Positions 35,890-46,161 of a stretch of DNA of 64,000 nucleotides are shown here, in pieces (position 1 is the stretch's first letter; every line of letters begins with the position of its first letter). Source of the DNA: Isoetes taiwanensis (lineage: Eukaryota; Streptophyta; Lycopodiopsida; Isoetales; Isoetaceae); contig JAJEKV010000011.1 in the NCBI GenBank assembly GCA_021234155.1, positions 19,486,677 to 19,550,676 of the forward strand, written 5' to 3'. The position numbers and the translations under genes are program-made. The notes below the pieces were generated by a model that saw only the letters and a program-made list of their open reading frames with translations, made no database searches and had not been told where the DNA came from.

Positions 35890-38046
35890 AACCCTAGAAT
35901 AGATACGGGTAAATTATATAAAAATGTTTTAACGCAACATGCAAATCCTTTTTCAAACAACTCCAGCATTAAAATACATTCAAAGAATTACATCTTTAGA
36001 GCATGTTGCTTAAAAAGTTCAATGGGTAAATGTTGCATCATTTTATCTGAAGAAGAAAATCTACTTAGGCTTTTGATCAGAAAGTTTGCATATGAAATTA
36101 TGAATAGAACACAATCAAAAGTAATCTGGAAATAATTAGCAGCGAGAATTGCGTATAGCAGCTCATTTGCAGTGCAAAAATCAATGCTGCTTTCCAAGTC
36201 TCCAAAATTTCCTCCCAATTTCAAATGCCAATACCAAGAAAAAACCATTGGATGAAATAAATGACACTCTCAGATGTCATCAAACCATATTTACTTTGGG
36301 TTTTGCAATTTCTTATGTTTTTTATGGATTTGGCTGTTTAGGATGTCGGACTTGCCTACATCGGCCAATTTTTTATGGTTCGGAAATAAGGGAGCCCAAG
36401 AAGAAGACTCAGCTATGGCTTGGTTTTAGCCCACGAACTCACCATTAACTTCTCCGGCTGGCGTCTTCTCTGTCGATGTCGCCTTTGGTTTTGATCCCGC
36501 TCATCCCAAATGTCTGGTATGATCCAGGAGCTGTTGCTTCTATCTGGTGAGGCCGATCTGGCTTGGAGGTTCCAATCCTCCAGTCTAGAATAGACCAAAT
36601 TCGTTGCTTGTTGTTGGAACATGGTTCATGCAGAGTTTGTTTTTGCAGCATTAGTTTGTATTTATTTTATTCATGATTTTAAAGTAATGTAGGCTTCGCT
36701 TAAACCATCCTGAACCATTTGCTTTGGAATCGATAGAAAATTCAGTTGGGATTGAACCATTTGCCAATTCTTCCTCCCTGTAGACAGATCGGCCCAGAGC
36801 GGTTTATATTTTCTTCCAATCTAGCCCAGCCTGCTTGTTTTTGCAAGCAAACGTAAGCTATGTTAAGTCTTTTGGAGTGGCTCGCATCATTTAATGTGTT
36901 ATGAACACAGAAATGGTTGAATCCAGATGGGTCTCTAGCTCACCATAGCCAAAGTCGTCGAAAAGGTTATTCCGTAAAATACAATTACATGGGGCGATTC
37001 ATTCACGAGGAATATAGTACGTGGTGATTCCACCAGGTAGAATATTACGATATGTGATTCCATTAGGCGGGATCAATTCCATGTGATCCTGTCACGTGGA
37101 ATAAAATAGTGGTGATTCCCTCCGACAGGATTTTGCAAACTGCCACTATGAACCCTGCCGACGGACGACTAGGATCCATCTGAACATATATCCACCGGGT
37201 AGAATATTACGATATGTGATTCCATTAGACGGGATCAATGCCATGTGATTCCGTCACGTGGAATAAAAGGGTGGTGATTTCATCCGACAGGATTTTGCAA
37301 ACAGCCACTATGAACCCTGCCAACGCATGACTAGGATCCATCAGTGTTCTGGTGTCAAGTACCCAAAACGGGGCCTCCGAACGGATCTTGTTCCTGAAGG
37401 TTTAGTGATTCTGCGAAAGGTCGTCACCGTGATGGAATCACAAAACTAGGGTAAAGGTATTTTCACCCATCCACAAATGACACAGATTATAATGACATGA
37501 CACAGATTGTAACGAAATGTTTAATTTGCATAGGAATACATCTGGAGAGCATCATTAGTCTGGAGATAAAAGATCTCCCCGAGGATGTAATATAACTTGG
37601 ACTTCAGCAATTTTTAGAAACCGCATTTTTGGGCTGCCTTATATATTGCCTCGTGGGCACCTGGCACCCAACATTATATTCATATTCTAAATATGGTGAA
37701 AAGGCAGAGCTCATGCAATTCTAAATGTTCAAGAGAACGCTAAAGAAAAAAGTATCAGACAAAACTATCAAATTGGCATGCTGGATCTTAACTTAATCAA
37801 TTATCTTTCCCAACCTTTCTTTCAATTTTTATATAATGCATAATTATTGGCTTGTGAAAGCAATGAAAAAACAGCATTTGATGACCTTTTGAATTAATGA
37901 ACATGAAGATGATCGTCCTGATAAATTGTATAGCAAGGTGCAAGGTGAAACATGATCAATGCTGAAGAAAAAAGTAAAAATGCTAAAATGTTTGGCATGC
38001 TGGTGATCTTAACTTAATCAATTATCTTTCCCAACCTTTCTTTCAA
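35890..38046. repeat. Array unit 0, left part (partial segmental copy)
   Basis: 35,890-36,945 matches 49,557-50,510 and 56,940-57,905. 36,946-38,046 matches 59,210-60,309. The block between these (50,520-51,290 plus 58,718-59,210 in other units) is absent here, so unit 0 carries an internal deletion. No gene is convincing inside; open frames such as 35,988-36,248 (minus) are conserved between copies only because the DNA is. Confidence 0.8.
37028..37345. repeat. Tandem pair of about 164 bp in unit 0
   Basis: The stretch GGTAGAATATTACGATATGT to GACTAGGATCCATC occurs at about 37,037-37,182 and 37,197-37,343, but only once in the matching part of unit 2 (about 59,298-59,442). It contains several GTGATTCC copies. 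Confidence 0.75.
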
Positions 38047-39744
38047 TTCTATTGTTTAAGTTTGGTTTTTCCGGGGTCCCGAAAACTTTTTGGATTTTTT
38101 TTTTAATTTGATTTCGTAAGGTTTGGAGGGTTTTGGTGGCCGGGAAAAGATTCAGGTTCGCCAAAAATCGGGCATTTCATTGTACTATGATTTCGAAATT
38201 GGCAATTTTGGAGTCTCGATGGGTTATCCCCAGTTTTCGTGGATTCTTATCTGGGATGATCATCGGCATGCCTGCCACGGTTGCGGATGGAGGTGTGGAG
38301 ATACAAACTATCATTAGGTACAATCTATTCTCTTGCGAAACCTAAAAAATGCCATTCGGTGTGGTATTGGAGCTGCAAAATCTACATGCTCTTTGGTTGC
38401 ATGCAGAGTCTCGATTCTTCCTGTCATGCCTGGGTTGCATGCTTTCCATTTTGCCAGATGGAAAAATATCCCAGTATTCCAAAAGCTATGATGTTGAAAT
38501 TTAGATCTTGGGGCAGTATTCGTCCATTTTTTGGCTGCGTGAAAGCCATCTTTTGCAACAACCCTGCTGTGGGTGTTTTTTGGGACATTTATTCTTGATC
38601 GTCCAGGTGATCCAGTTGTGGAGGTAGAGCTATTAATTTTGTTGTGATGAAAATCGTGTGTGGCCTTCACTATGATTTTGAGATTTAGATTTTTGAGCAG
38701 TATCAGACCCAATTTTCGGTGGCATGAAAGCCACGTTTTTCAACAAGCCTACTGCTGATGTTCTTTGGATTTTGCAACCAACTGTTGTAGCTTCAGGCAA
38801 CTAGCTTGCTTTGCAGGTGTTCCTCATGGGTACGTATCTCTCTCCCATCTTCTCATTAGCAGATGTTTCTGACAGCATTCATATATGGCAGCATCCATTT
38901 GCCTATTTTATACATATTTTTCTAATGATAATATTCTATTTTCTGTGTAGTACAATGATGGCTATGGCCGTTTTTTAGTTAGCATTTCTTATGTGGAAAT
39001 GCAACATATAATATCTGGTCACGAATTTGAGTGAGGCAGGTGATTTAGAGCAGATACCATGCATGCTATTGTTCCTGTGTTTAGATTTATTATTAGTTAA
39101 TGATTGTTACTTTTGATGTTTCAGTTGTGGCCATATTCATGTGCTACCACCAAGTAGCATTTGTCCAGAAGCAGATTCGAAATGTGATTTACGGTGCAGG
39201 CTTATGGAGGTTGGAAGCTTATGAGGACCCCTTTCCAGTTCGCTCATTTGCATTCTTATGATTTTCTATCTAGCTATCTGCAGCACCAAATTAATGTTCT
39301 CACTGATTTTATCTCCTATTCAAGGATTATAGAGTAGAATGTGATCATTTGATACCCTTTCATGTAAGATGTTGATTTGGGAAGTTGATCAGAGCTGATT
39401 TGATACATAAGAGTCCAATTGGTAGGCGCATTCTTCTTTTCACAGCACTCCCATCTTGCAAACATATTTGCTCGGGTAAAATTTTGGAAATGGTGAGTTC
39501 TTTTCATTATGACAAAATATGCGGAAGAAAAGGTCTCTTTAACAAGTTTGCCTGTTTCCTTGATGCAGTTTTACAGGACAAATGGAGAGCTGCCAAATGT
39601 ATTTTCTGTTTAATCCAGCCACCTCCTCATCCCTTGATAGATTTCTCAGAGAAAGCCCCTCACATATACTCTTCCTCCGTCAAGTCGATGTTAAACTACT
39701 ATTGTAGTCTATTCTCTTAATCATAATATTTTACAGTTTTAAAT
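38047..39744. other. Helitron interior, 5' part, without recognised gene
   Basis: It holds short open frames (for example 38,123-38,317 and 39,385-39,720) without recognised domains. A diverged duplication around GAAAGCCATCTTTTGCAACA (38,540) and GAAAGCCACGTTTTTCAACA (38,726) is visible. It may be captured gene fragments, but I cannot identify them. Confidence 0.4.
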
Positions 39745-40606
39745 GTTTAAGTTCCATCTGTCTCCAGCCCCAAGGTTGTGCCCACTTCCCAAATGGTCAG
39801 CACAACATTGCCTTTGCTTTTCCCAAGCTCCCAAGTTCCTGCTCATTATCTCTATCTTCATAGTCTCCTCATGCATGCCAGCATTGCTGTAGATATTTAC
39901 CATCAATGCATAAGCTGAAGGGTCTTTATCATCCAATCTTAGTAAAGATTCAAAAGCAATCCTGCCAACCTTGACATTTTTCCACTTGCAACAAGCACCC
40001 AATAATGTTCATATAACTGAAGTAGCAAGGAAGGGAATATTCTTTGTTAATGCAAGGGCCTCATCCAGACGATTAGACCTGCCAAGAAGGTCAATCATGC
40101 ACGCGTAATGTTCTAAGCTTGGAGAAATCATATGATGTAGCTGCATTTTGTCAAAGTACTCCTTACCCTTGCTGACCAGACCAGAACGAGGATAGAGAGA
40201 AATGTAATGCCATCTGCTTGGACACATTCTTCTTGCATCCTTTGAAACAAATCAAAGACCTGTTTGGCATCTCCTTGGTGGGCACTCTGCCAATAGTGCA
40301 TTCCATGCTACTAAGTCCCTTTTCTTCATTGAAGCAAAGACATTATGAACATCAACCATACTACCACATTTACCATAAAATCCAACCAGGCAATTTGCTA
40401 CAACTGCATTATTCTGATGCTACTGCATTATTCTGAAGCCCAGCATCACAAATTCGAACATGAAGTTGCTTTCCACTTTCCAAGGAGCCCAAACTGCCAC
40501 AAGCCTTCAATGCAGCAACATAAGTACGAGCATTTGGTGTGAAACCTTCATTTTGAATATGTGTAAACAGTTGTAAAGCCACTTCGCACTCACTATGCCA
40601 GATCAT
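39745..40606 (-). pseudogene. PPR protein fragment (PLS class) captured in the Helitron
   Basis: On the minus strand, ALQLFTHIQNEGFTPNARTY is followed by VAALKACGSLGSLESGKQLH, then GLVSKGKEYFDKMQLHHMIS, PSLEHYACMIDLLGRSNRLD and KVGRIAFESLLRLDDKDPSA with YALMVNIYSNAGMHEE. These are pentatricopeptide repeats of the L/S/P type and the E-like end typical of plant organelle RNA-editing and processing factors. Frames change near 40,430, 40,300 and 40,010, there are internal stops, and a 16-bp stretch (CTACTGCATTATTCTG) is partly duplicated near 40,410-40,435. No start or transit peptide is present. It is a broken fragment, not a working PPR gene. Confidence 0.85.
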
Positions 40607-43560
40607 ATATCCTCACTGAATTATTATTTGAGTTTTCATCCACATTATTCATTCTAGCACATGTCTAATTGAAAGACGGTTCTATATGAATGAATGCCAT
40701 ATTATGCTTGAGATTGAGTACTATATAGCATTGAGCAAAGGGGTATAGAGGATAATGCTGTGAATCGTCTTTAAATGCATGTCTCTAATTTCTGTTAAAA
40801 TAACATGTAGAGATCTAAGTCATTCTTATTTGGCATGATTCTCTGAAATTGCATTGCTTTTGAATGATTACAGCAGTATCATTGTGCGAACTGATGATGC
40901 AAGGTGGGACAACATTTGTAGGATCCACAAATCCCAGAAAATCACGACGTTCCTTTTAATATTTCTTTCTTAAGAGATTCTATTGAGGTTGTTCTTGCAA
41001 TTCCTCATTTCAATTACCCTCTCTCCCTGTTTCAAAAATTGCTCCTGCACTCTAATTTGAAGCATGGTTTAATTTTCTGTTGCTGCTACAGAACAGGGCC
41101 ATAACATAGTTCATACTGCCCATAGTAATTTTTAATGCTCCCCATTTATGCTATTGATTTGAATCTGTTTGGTGAGATGAGAATGTGGCTTATTGAGCAG
41201 GGAATCTATGTTGATAATGGGTTAATTTTCGCATTTTTTTGGCAGATTATTACATCCAAAAATATTTCCGTGGATTCTTCCATTGTATATAAGGAACAAC
41301 CAAACATCATGATTGTGATGTGTTTTACTTCTATGGTAAACCTCCTTGGTTTTGCCTTCCCAATTTTATGATTCGATTCTGGCATTGATTATGTGCTTTA
41401 ACAGTGCCTTCCCAGTTGCTTCAGAAGGGTTTGCACTACAGCCACTGTGGCTTTCATAGTCATTCTCCAAGTATTTTAGAGCCAAAGGTTCAAGTACATC
41501 ATTCAGCGCTTTAACTAATCAAAGGCAAGATGCAGTTACATGTTTGCAAATAGTGTTGTGAGAAGTTTTTGTGCATGTGAAAGTACTGCAAGTTCCTTTT
41601 TATCCCCAATTCTTTGCAAAGTAAAGCTAAAATTGCACATCAGATGTGAATGCAGGATACAACATATGTTCAGACTCAATTCTTTATAGCATACTTATGC
41701 CTGCTGGCATGGTCCTGCAAGCTTTTTGTTTTCCACTTAAATGACAACCTGTTTCCTTCATAAGAACATTCCTTTCCTGTTCAATAAGAACATTCCTTTC
41801 CTGTTCACTGATGGCAATGGCATGTGTGCCTATCATAAAAGTCATTGAATAAGTTTCAGACAATGAAACATACCGCCGGTCATCTCAAGCTTCATCAGTC
41901 TATTTATTTTGGTCACATTGTAGATATATTTTGGTCACATTGTAGAGCTGCACCACTATTCAAGATATATTTTGGTCACATTGTAGAGTTGCACCACTGG
42001 CTATAAATGGACTAGAGATGCATGACTCAAAGTAAGGAGTACAATAATACTTTTAACACTGCTAAAATGGCTTAGTAAAAAAAAGGCTTAGTCGAAACTA
42101 GCTAAAATGGCTTAGTAAAAAAAAGCTCAGTCAAAACTATAGTGTAATTTGCAATTCATATATATTGACCACTTGGAATACACTTCATGTTTTTAATGCT
42201 TTTCTAATGATAATTTTCTACCAAATCCCCTTGAAATGGTCCACTACAAGTAATAATGCATAATCATGAAGTTTCATATTATGCTTATGTGGAAACCTCC
42301 TCAAAATGTATGTTAGTTTTGCAAAAACCTCGCTGAAGCATCGCCAAGATTTGAAAATGTTGTGTTACCATGTTAAAAGGCATAGAATGTGCATATAAAT
42401 GAGAACATCACAATAATTGGTGCTTATGCTTTATGGTGGTTATGCTCTATGCGAAAATATCCTCAATTAAAGCCATGCTGAAACATTGCCAAGATTTATA
42501 AAAGAAGGGAATAGCAATGGCCTATAAAAGAAGGAAATAGCAATGGCCTACAACCTTATGGTCCCAACTTTTGTTTACCACGTGTTTCAGTGTAAAGGCA
42601 TAGTCAAATGCTGGTGGGTCAAATCAAAATTTAATATAAGAATTTTGCTCCTTAAAGGGGTTCATTTCTTGCAATGACAAATGGTTGTTTATCTTTTTCT
42701 TCGCATACAAATGCTCTACTCAACAAATGACTTTCACATGTTACATTAACTACTTTCCTTATCAAGCAGAAACATCTTTCATTAGACAATCCCAGGTACA
42801 TAAAATTCAACCTCCGTATATTTTGACACTTGCTTTTCAAATCTTGCTTCATTTTACAGCATCTCCAAATTAGACCGATTACCAAGTCTACATTTAGTTT
42901 CATGGGCTATAATAACTACTGAGTCTATTGAGCATCGTAAATACATCCTTGCCATACAGTTCCTTCTTAAGATGGAAGAACATCTTCACATCGCCAATCT
43001 ACAAATCATTCAGAACACACATTACATTACACAAGAAAAAAAGCAATTGACATTCCCAATGTTGCATTATCCCATTGCACTTCAAGTACTGATATTATCC
43101 AATAGCTTCACATCATCAACTTCACCTCTACATGCTAGCATATCAAAATGTTCAAATAAAGAATACAATGCAACTTCATCTTAAATCAACCAACTTCTAT
43201 ATACTTCTTTCTCTCTCAAAACATTGTCAATACCAACCACTCCAACAACATAGTCCTTTATAATATACGCCCATCTTCTTACAAACATGAGACTTCAGCA
43301 ACGACTACATACAACGTCAATAACCTTCATATCATTTATATCATCAGGCTAATATCCTAAATACCTACCACTCCTCATGCCTAACACACATTATCCTGAT
43401 GTTATACATTGCATTGCTTTTTAAACTATTGCTTAACCACACATCAACAAATCCCATCCTCACAAACTCGAATTCTAATTCATCTCGACTACTTGCATAT
43501 CAAAACACAACAAAATACACGTATTCGTAGATAACCATGACACGACCATCTCTTCAAATC
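40607..43560. other. Helitron interior, 3' part, without recognised gene
   Basis: AT-rich. Visible structure consists of local direct duplications: AAGAACATTCCTTTCCTGTTC twice near 41,762-41,806; TATTTTGGTCACATTGTAGA three times at 41,905-41,990; CTAAAATGGCTTAGTAAAAA twice near 42,062-42,122; and GAAATAGCAATGGCCTA twice near 42,506-42,551. No conserved domain was seen. Confidence 0.5.
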
Positions 43561-43794
43561 TGGAAAAGCCCGGCAACGCCGGGCACCATAACTAGTTTTT
43601 ATATAAAGCATAGTTATTGGCTTATGAAAACAATGAAACAAGGTGCTCGCACAAAGGGTTGCCCTTAAATGTTTGTAAATCTCATTCATTCCATTTATGC
43701 TGGAGATTGTAGCTCCGGCTAAGAACAATGTAGTTTGAACCATGGCATCTACTGCAAGACTATGTATCAGAATGCACAAGCTAAAATAAGACAA

Positions 43795-45185
43795 TGTATG
43801 AAGCAATAGTTTTGCAACTCTGGAGCAGCCGATGCATGTCAGAGAAACCCATGAACAATTTTACAATGAACTGTGTGACTGAACCAGAAGAGTGCAAGCC
43901 ACACAAAGCTGCCAAAATCCGCCCTATTCAAACCCTAGAACATGCAAATCAAACCCTAGAACATGCTTTACAGACAACTAAACAAAGATAATGAAGAAAT
44001 AAGATGGAAAGACCTCATCTCCTGCATCCAGGAGATGAGTTCTTGTTTCCATTTCTGCAAGCAAGACGTCTATAATTAGATGGTACAACAATAAATAATG
44101 CCAAGCACCCCATGTAAACAACATGGCACATGCCTAAGAATAAAGTTTGCTTGGTAATGCTGTGTGGCTTCTTGCTGCTCTAGTTTATATGGCATTTTCA
44201 ACATGCAAACAAGCAATGTCCATGCTAAGCTTGAGAAAGTAAAGCTCTACAACAGTGCTTGTCTGCAAAAGAGAGAGAGAATTAGATGCAAGAGTCATAC
44301 CATTGCATAAACTGATATCAACGACTCCAAAATTTACAGCCTATTTCTTTATTTATAGAGCTCAGAGATTTGTCATAAGTTATAACCATCTTGAAAAAGC
44401 ATTGTTGGTCATTGATGTATGCTTGTAGAAGTTACAAACTCGTTCAAAAGCATATTTACCTTCACATGACTTCACGGAGGAAGCTTCGAGAAGATACACG
44501 GGCACCAAATAACGAAAATGCAATAATTCCAATGTCAACTCCACTTTTCCCCAGATAGATTAAAGCCTTTGAAGTTGTCCATTGCCATAACCTCGGATGT
44601 GAATATGTAACTTGTACGAATATGTAAGAGCTCCTTTCTATGTCATGGACCCGAATGCAAGAAAACACATTGAAGCTCTCAAAGCCTTGCTGGTACAAAA
44701 CAACTTAAGAAATATACCATTGTAATTAAAGCTAATGGTAAGCACAAGATTACCATTCTCCATCTTCTTGGGGTTGTGGAACTGGAATAGATTATATGCT
44801 TATACCACCCTTATCCCCGCATGAAGCAACATGTTAATTGTGGCCAAGCCGAATAGAACTTGAACGTCGAAAAAACAGGATGAGAGCCGGATGGCATCTC
44901 ATTCTGAAATAAACAAAAACATATATCATTCCCTTGGGAAAATAATACAAGATATGACTCTGAAAGAAAATAATGGCGACATTTGCTCACCTCGGTGATG
45001 ACAAAGTGTAGTCTTGATCCGACAAGGATTCTCGACTAACGAATACTTGTAGAAATCACCATAGAAATCCATGGTATAACTACAAAAAAAAAAAAAAAAG
45101 ATATAGCTACTTGCCGACATCAATGGCGGCAACATCTCCACTAACGACTCTTCCTAACACACTCCACTAACGACTCTGCCGCCAT
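43795..45185 (-). pseudogene. Divergent multi-exon relic, copy 1
   Basis: Minus-strand sequence has gene-like parts. A telo-box leader (AAACCCTAATC) lies before ATG 45,185-45,183 (MAAESLVE). Next is a pyrimidine tract plus TTTTTGTAG acceptor, MDFYGDFYKYSLVENPCRIK, then a GTGAGC donor. Further in are VHDIERSSYIF, TYSHPRLWQWTTSKALIYLG and KSGVDIGIIAFSLFGARVSS. The last block corresponds to AEMETRTHLLDAGDEVFPSY in copy 2. I do not recognise the protein. A 16-bp repeat (AGAGTCGTTAGTGGAG, 26 bases apart) just after the start shifts the frame into a stop. It is divergent to the peptide gene, with start codons about 550 bases apart. Confidence 0.4.
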
Positions 45186-45582
45186 AACCGAGATTAGGGT
45201 TTGACATATTCAGAAGCCAACGCAAATCCTATCCATATAACATCACAAATCCATTCATCCATTCATATCCAGAAAAAAACATATCCATTCATCCATTCAA
45301 CATGCTGCGATGCCAAAGTGAAGTCACGATTTGATATTGCCACCTCTAAAAGTGACGCCATGGACAGGAAATTAAAACATCTCTAACTTGACTTACATGC
45401 AGCATTTTTTCTGAATCACGTGTTTAGAAGTTTTTCAGTCTAAAGCATCGACGTTGCCTACTAAGGCAAGGGAGCACTAACATGCATCCGCTGAAAATGT
45501 CTCCTTCCTAGATATGGATATGGAGGCCTCCACTTCTTACTTCTTACTGCCAATCAAATATTGCCATGTGGCCTGGCCTACT

Positions 45583-45645
45583 AAGGAAGGAAGGAAGGAA
45601 GGTTCTTTTATCGTCCGCGGAGGCCAATCGGCCTATGGGACCCAA
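45583..45645 (-). mobile_element. LINE 3'-end fragment abutting the peptide-gene promoter, copy 1
   Basis: Read on the minus strand: CTTGGGTCCCATAGGCCGAT, then TGGCCTCCGCGGACGATAAAAG, then AACC and a (TTCC)n tail. This equals the 3' end of the LINE at 20,505-20,565. It ends 22 bases before the TATA box at 45,668. Units 2 and 3 have the same fragment with a shared 9-base deletion. Confidence 0.85.
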
Positions 45646-45667
45646 GACAAGGTCGCCATTTTTTTGC

Positions 45668-45676
45668 TATATATAT
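45668..45676 (+). promoter_or_regulatory. TATA box of peptide gene 1
   Basis: TATATATAT lies 58 bases before the start codon at 45,734. A transcription start about 30 bases downstream (near 45,700) would leave a short leader. The same box at the same spacing is found in the other two units. Confidence 0.7.
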
Positions 45677-45733
45677 CCATGATATGCCTTGATGCAGCAC
45701 ACAACACACTCGAAGCGAGCACAAGCAAGCAAA

Positions 45734-46161
45734 ATGGTACGCAAATTTGGATGTTTTATTATCGTGGATGTTAAATTAATATCTATCACCTGCTTACATA
45801 TGTATCTATCTTTGAATTCTCACACTCACAAGTTCCCTTTTTTTTCAAGGCATCCTGTAAAGTTCTTCTTTTTGCTGCTGTGGCAATCTTTCTAGTCTTT
45901 CATGCATCCATTGCAAGCGCCGGTTCTAGCAAGGCGATAATTTATAAAGATCCAAACTGCTATGATGAACTTAAAACCATTAAGTGTGCCGATGGATGTG
46001 TCAACTTTGACAAGAATGACGTTGCCTATAGGTTCAAGTTCAAGGGGAAGCCATTCAAGCTCTACTATGGTCCCAATTGTGGTGGCACGCCACAAATCAA
46101 TTGGAACGATATCGATTGCACCCAGGTTTCCAATGCCAAGTCATACAAAGTGAAATGCTAG
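45734..46161 (+). CDS. Secreted six-cysteine antimicrobial peptide, MiAMP1-like, copy 1
   Basis: Proposed structure: start ATG 45,734-45,736, intron 45,737-45,849 (GT...TTTTTTTTCAAG), exon 2 45,850-46,161. The product is a 104-residue precursor. Residues 1-25 (MASCKVLLFAAVAIFLVFHA, then SIASA) form a clear signal peptide. The mature 79 residues have six cysteines at mature positions 13, 22, 26, 53, 66 and 79. Pattern PNC, then KC-x2-GC, then F-x-F-x-G-K-x-F-x-LYYG-x-NCGG, C, and a terminal KC fits the MiAMP1 (beta-crystallin-like Greek-key) antimicrobial family in cysteine order, length and terminal Cys. Such proteins are secreted to the apoplast and damage fungal membranes. Net charge is positive (12 Lys, 1 Arg, about 8 acidic). 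Poly(A) signal AATAAA at 46,180-46,185. Family assignment rests on pattern, not on a search. Confidence 0.82.

Larger units (their letters stand above)
38047..43595 (+). mobile_element. Probable non-autonomous Helitron, 5.5 kb, with captured gene fragment
   Basis: The 3' end has the Helitron hallmark: a hairpin GCCCGGCAACGCCGGGC (43,568-43,584), seven bases, then CTAG (43,592-43,595) followed by T. The 5' end begins (T)TCTATTG at 38,047/38,048 directly after ...TTTCAA. The paralogous site without insertion is at about 60,300-60,325, where TTTCAA continues straight into TTTTTATATAAAGC, the sequence that follows CTAG here. That agrees with insertion between A and T without target duplication. 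No Rep/helicase was found. It carries a PPR fragment (39,745-40,606) and several small tandem duplications (about 41,761-41,810, 41,905-42,000, 42,060-42,125, 42,500-42,550). Confidence 0.8.

Noticed and set aside
35988-36248. Minus-strand frame conserved in units 0, 1 and 2 (about 86-89 codons)
   Set aside because: Conservation equals that of the surrounding non-coding repeat, and no domain or codon-level constraint is visible.
37028-37345. Clustered GTGATTCC motifs as a CRISPR-like or regulatory array
   Set aside because: Spacing is irregular and the pattern comes from a simple 164-bp tandem duplication in plant nuclear DNA.
45689-45895. Frame reading through the peptide gene start and intron
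   Set aside because: It ends in a stop just inside exon 2 in another frame and contains the intron. The spliced model gives a signal peptide and explains the sequence better.
45892-46095. Minus-strand frame over the peptide gene
   Set aside because: It is antisense to a well-supported secreted protein; its repetition in three copies follows from DNA identity.
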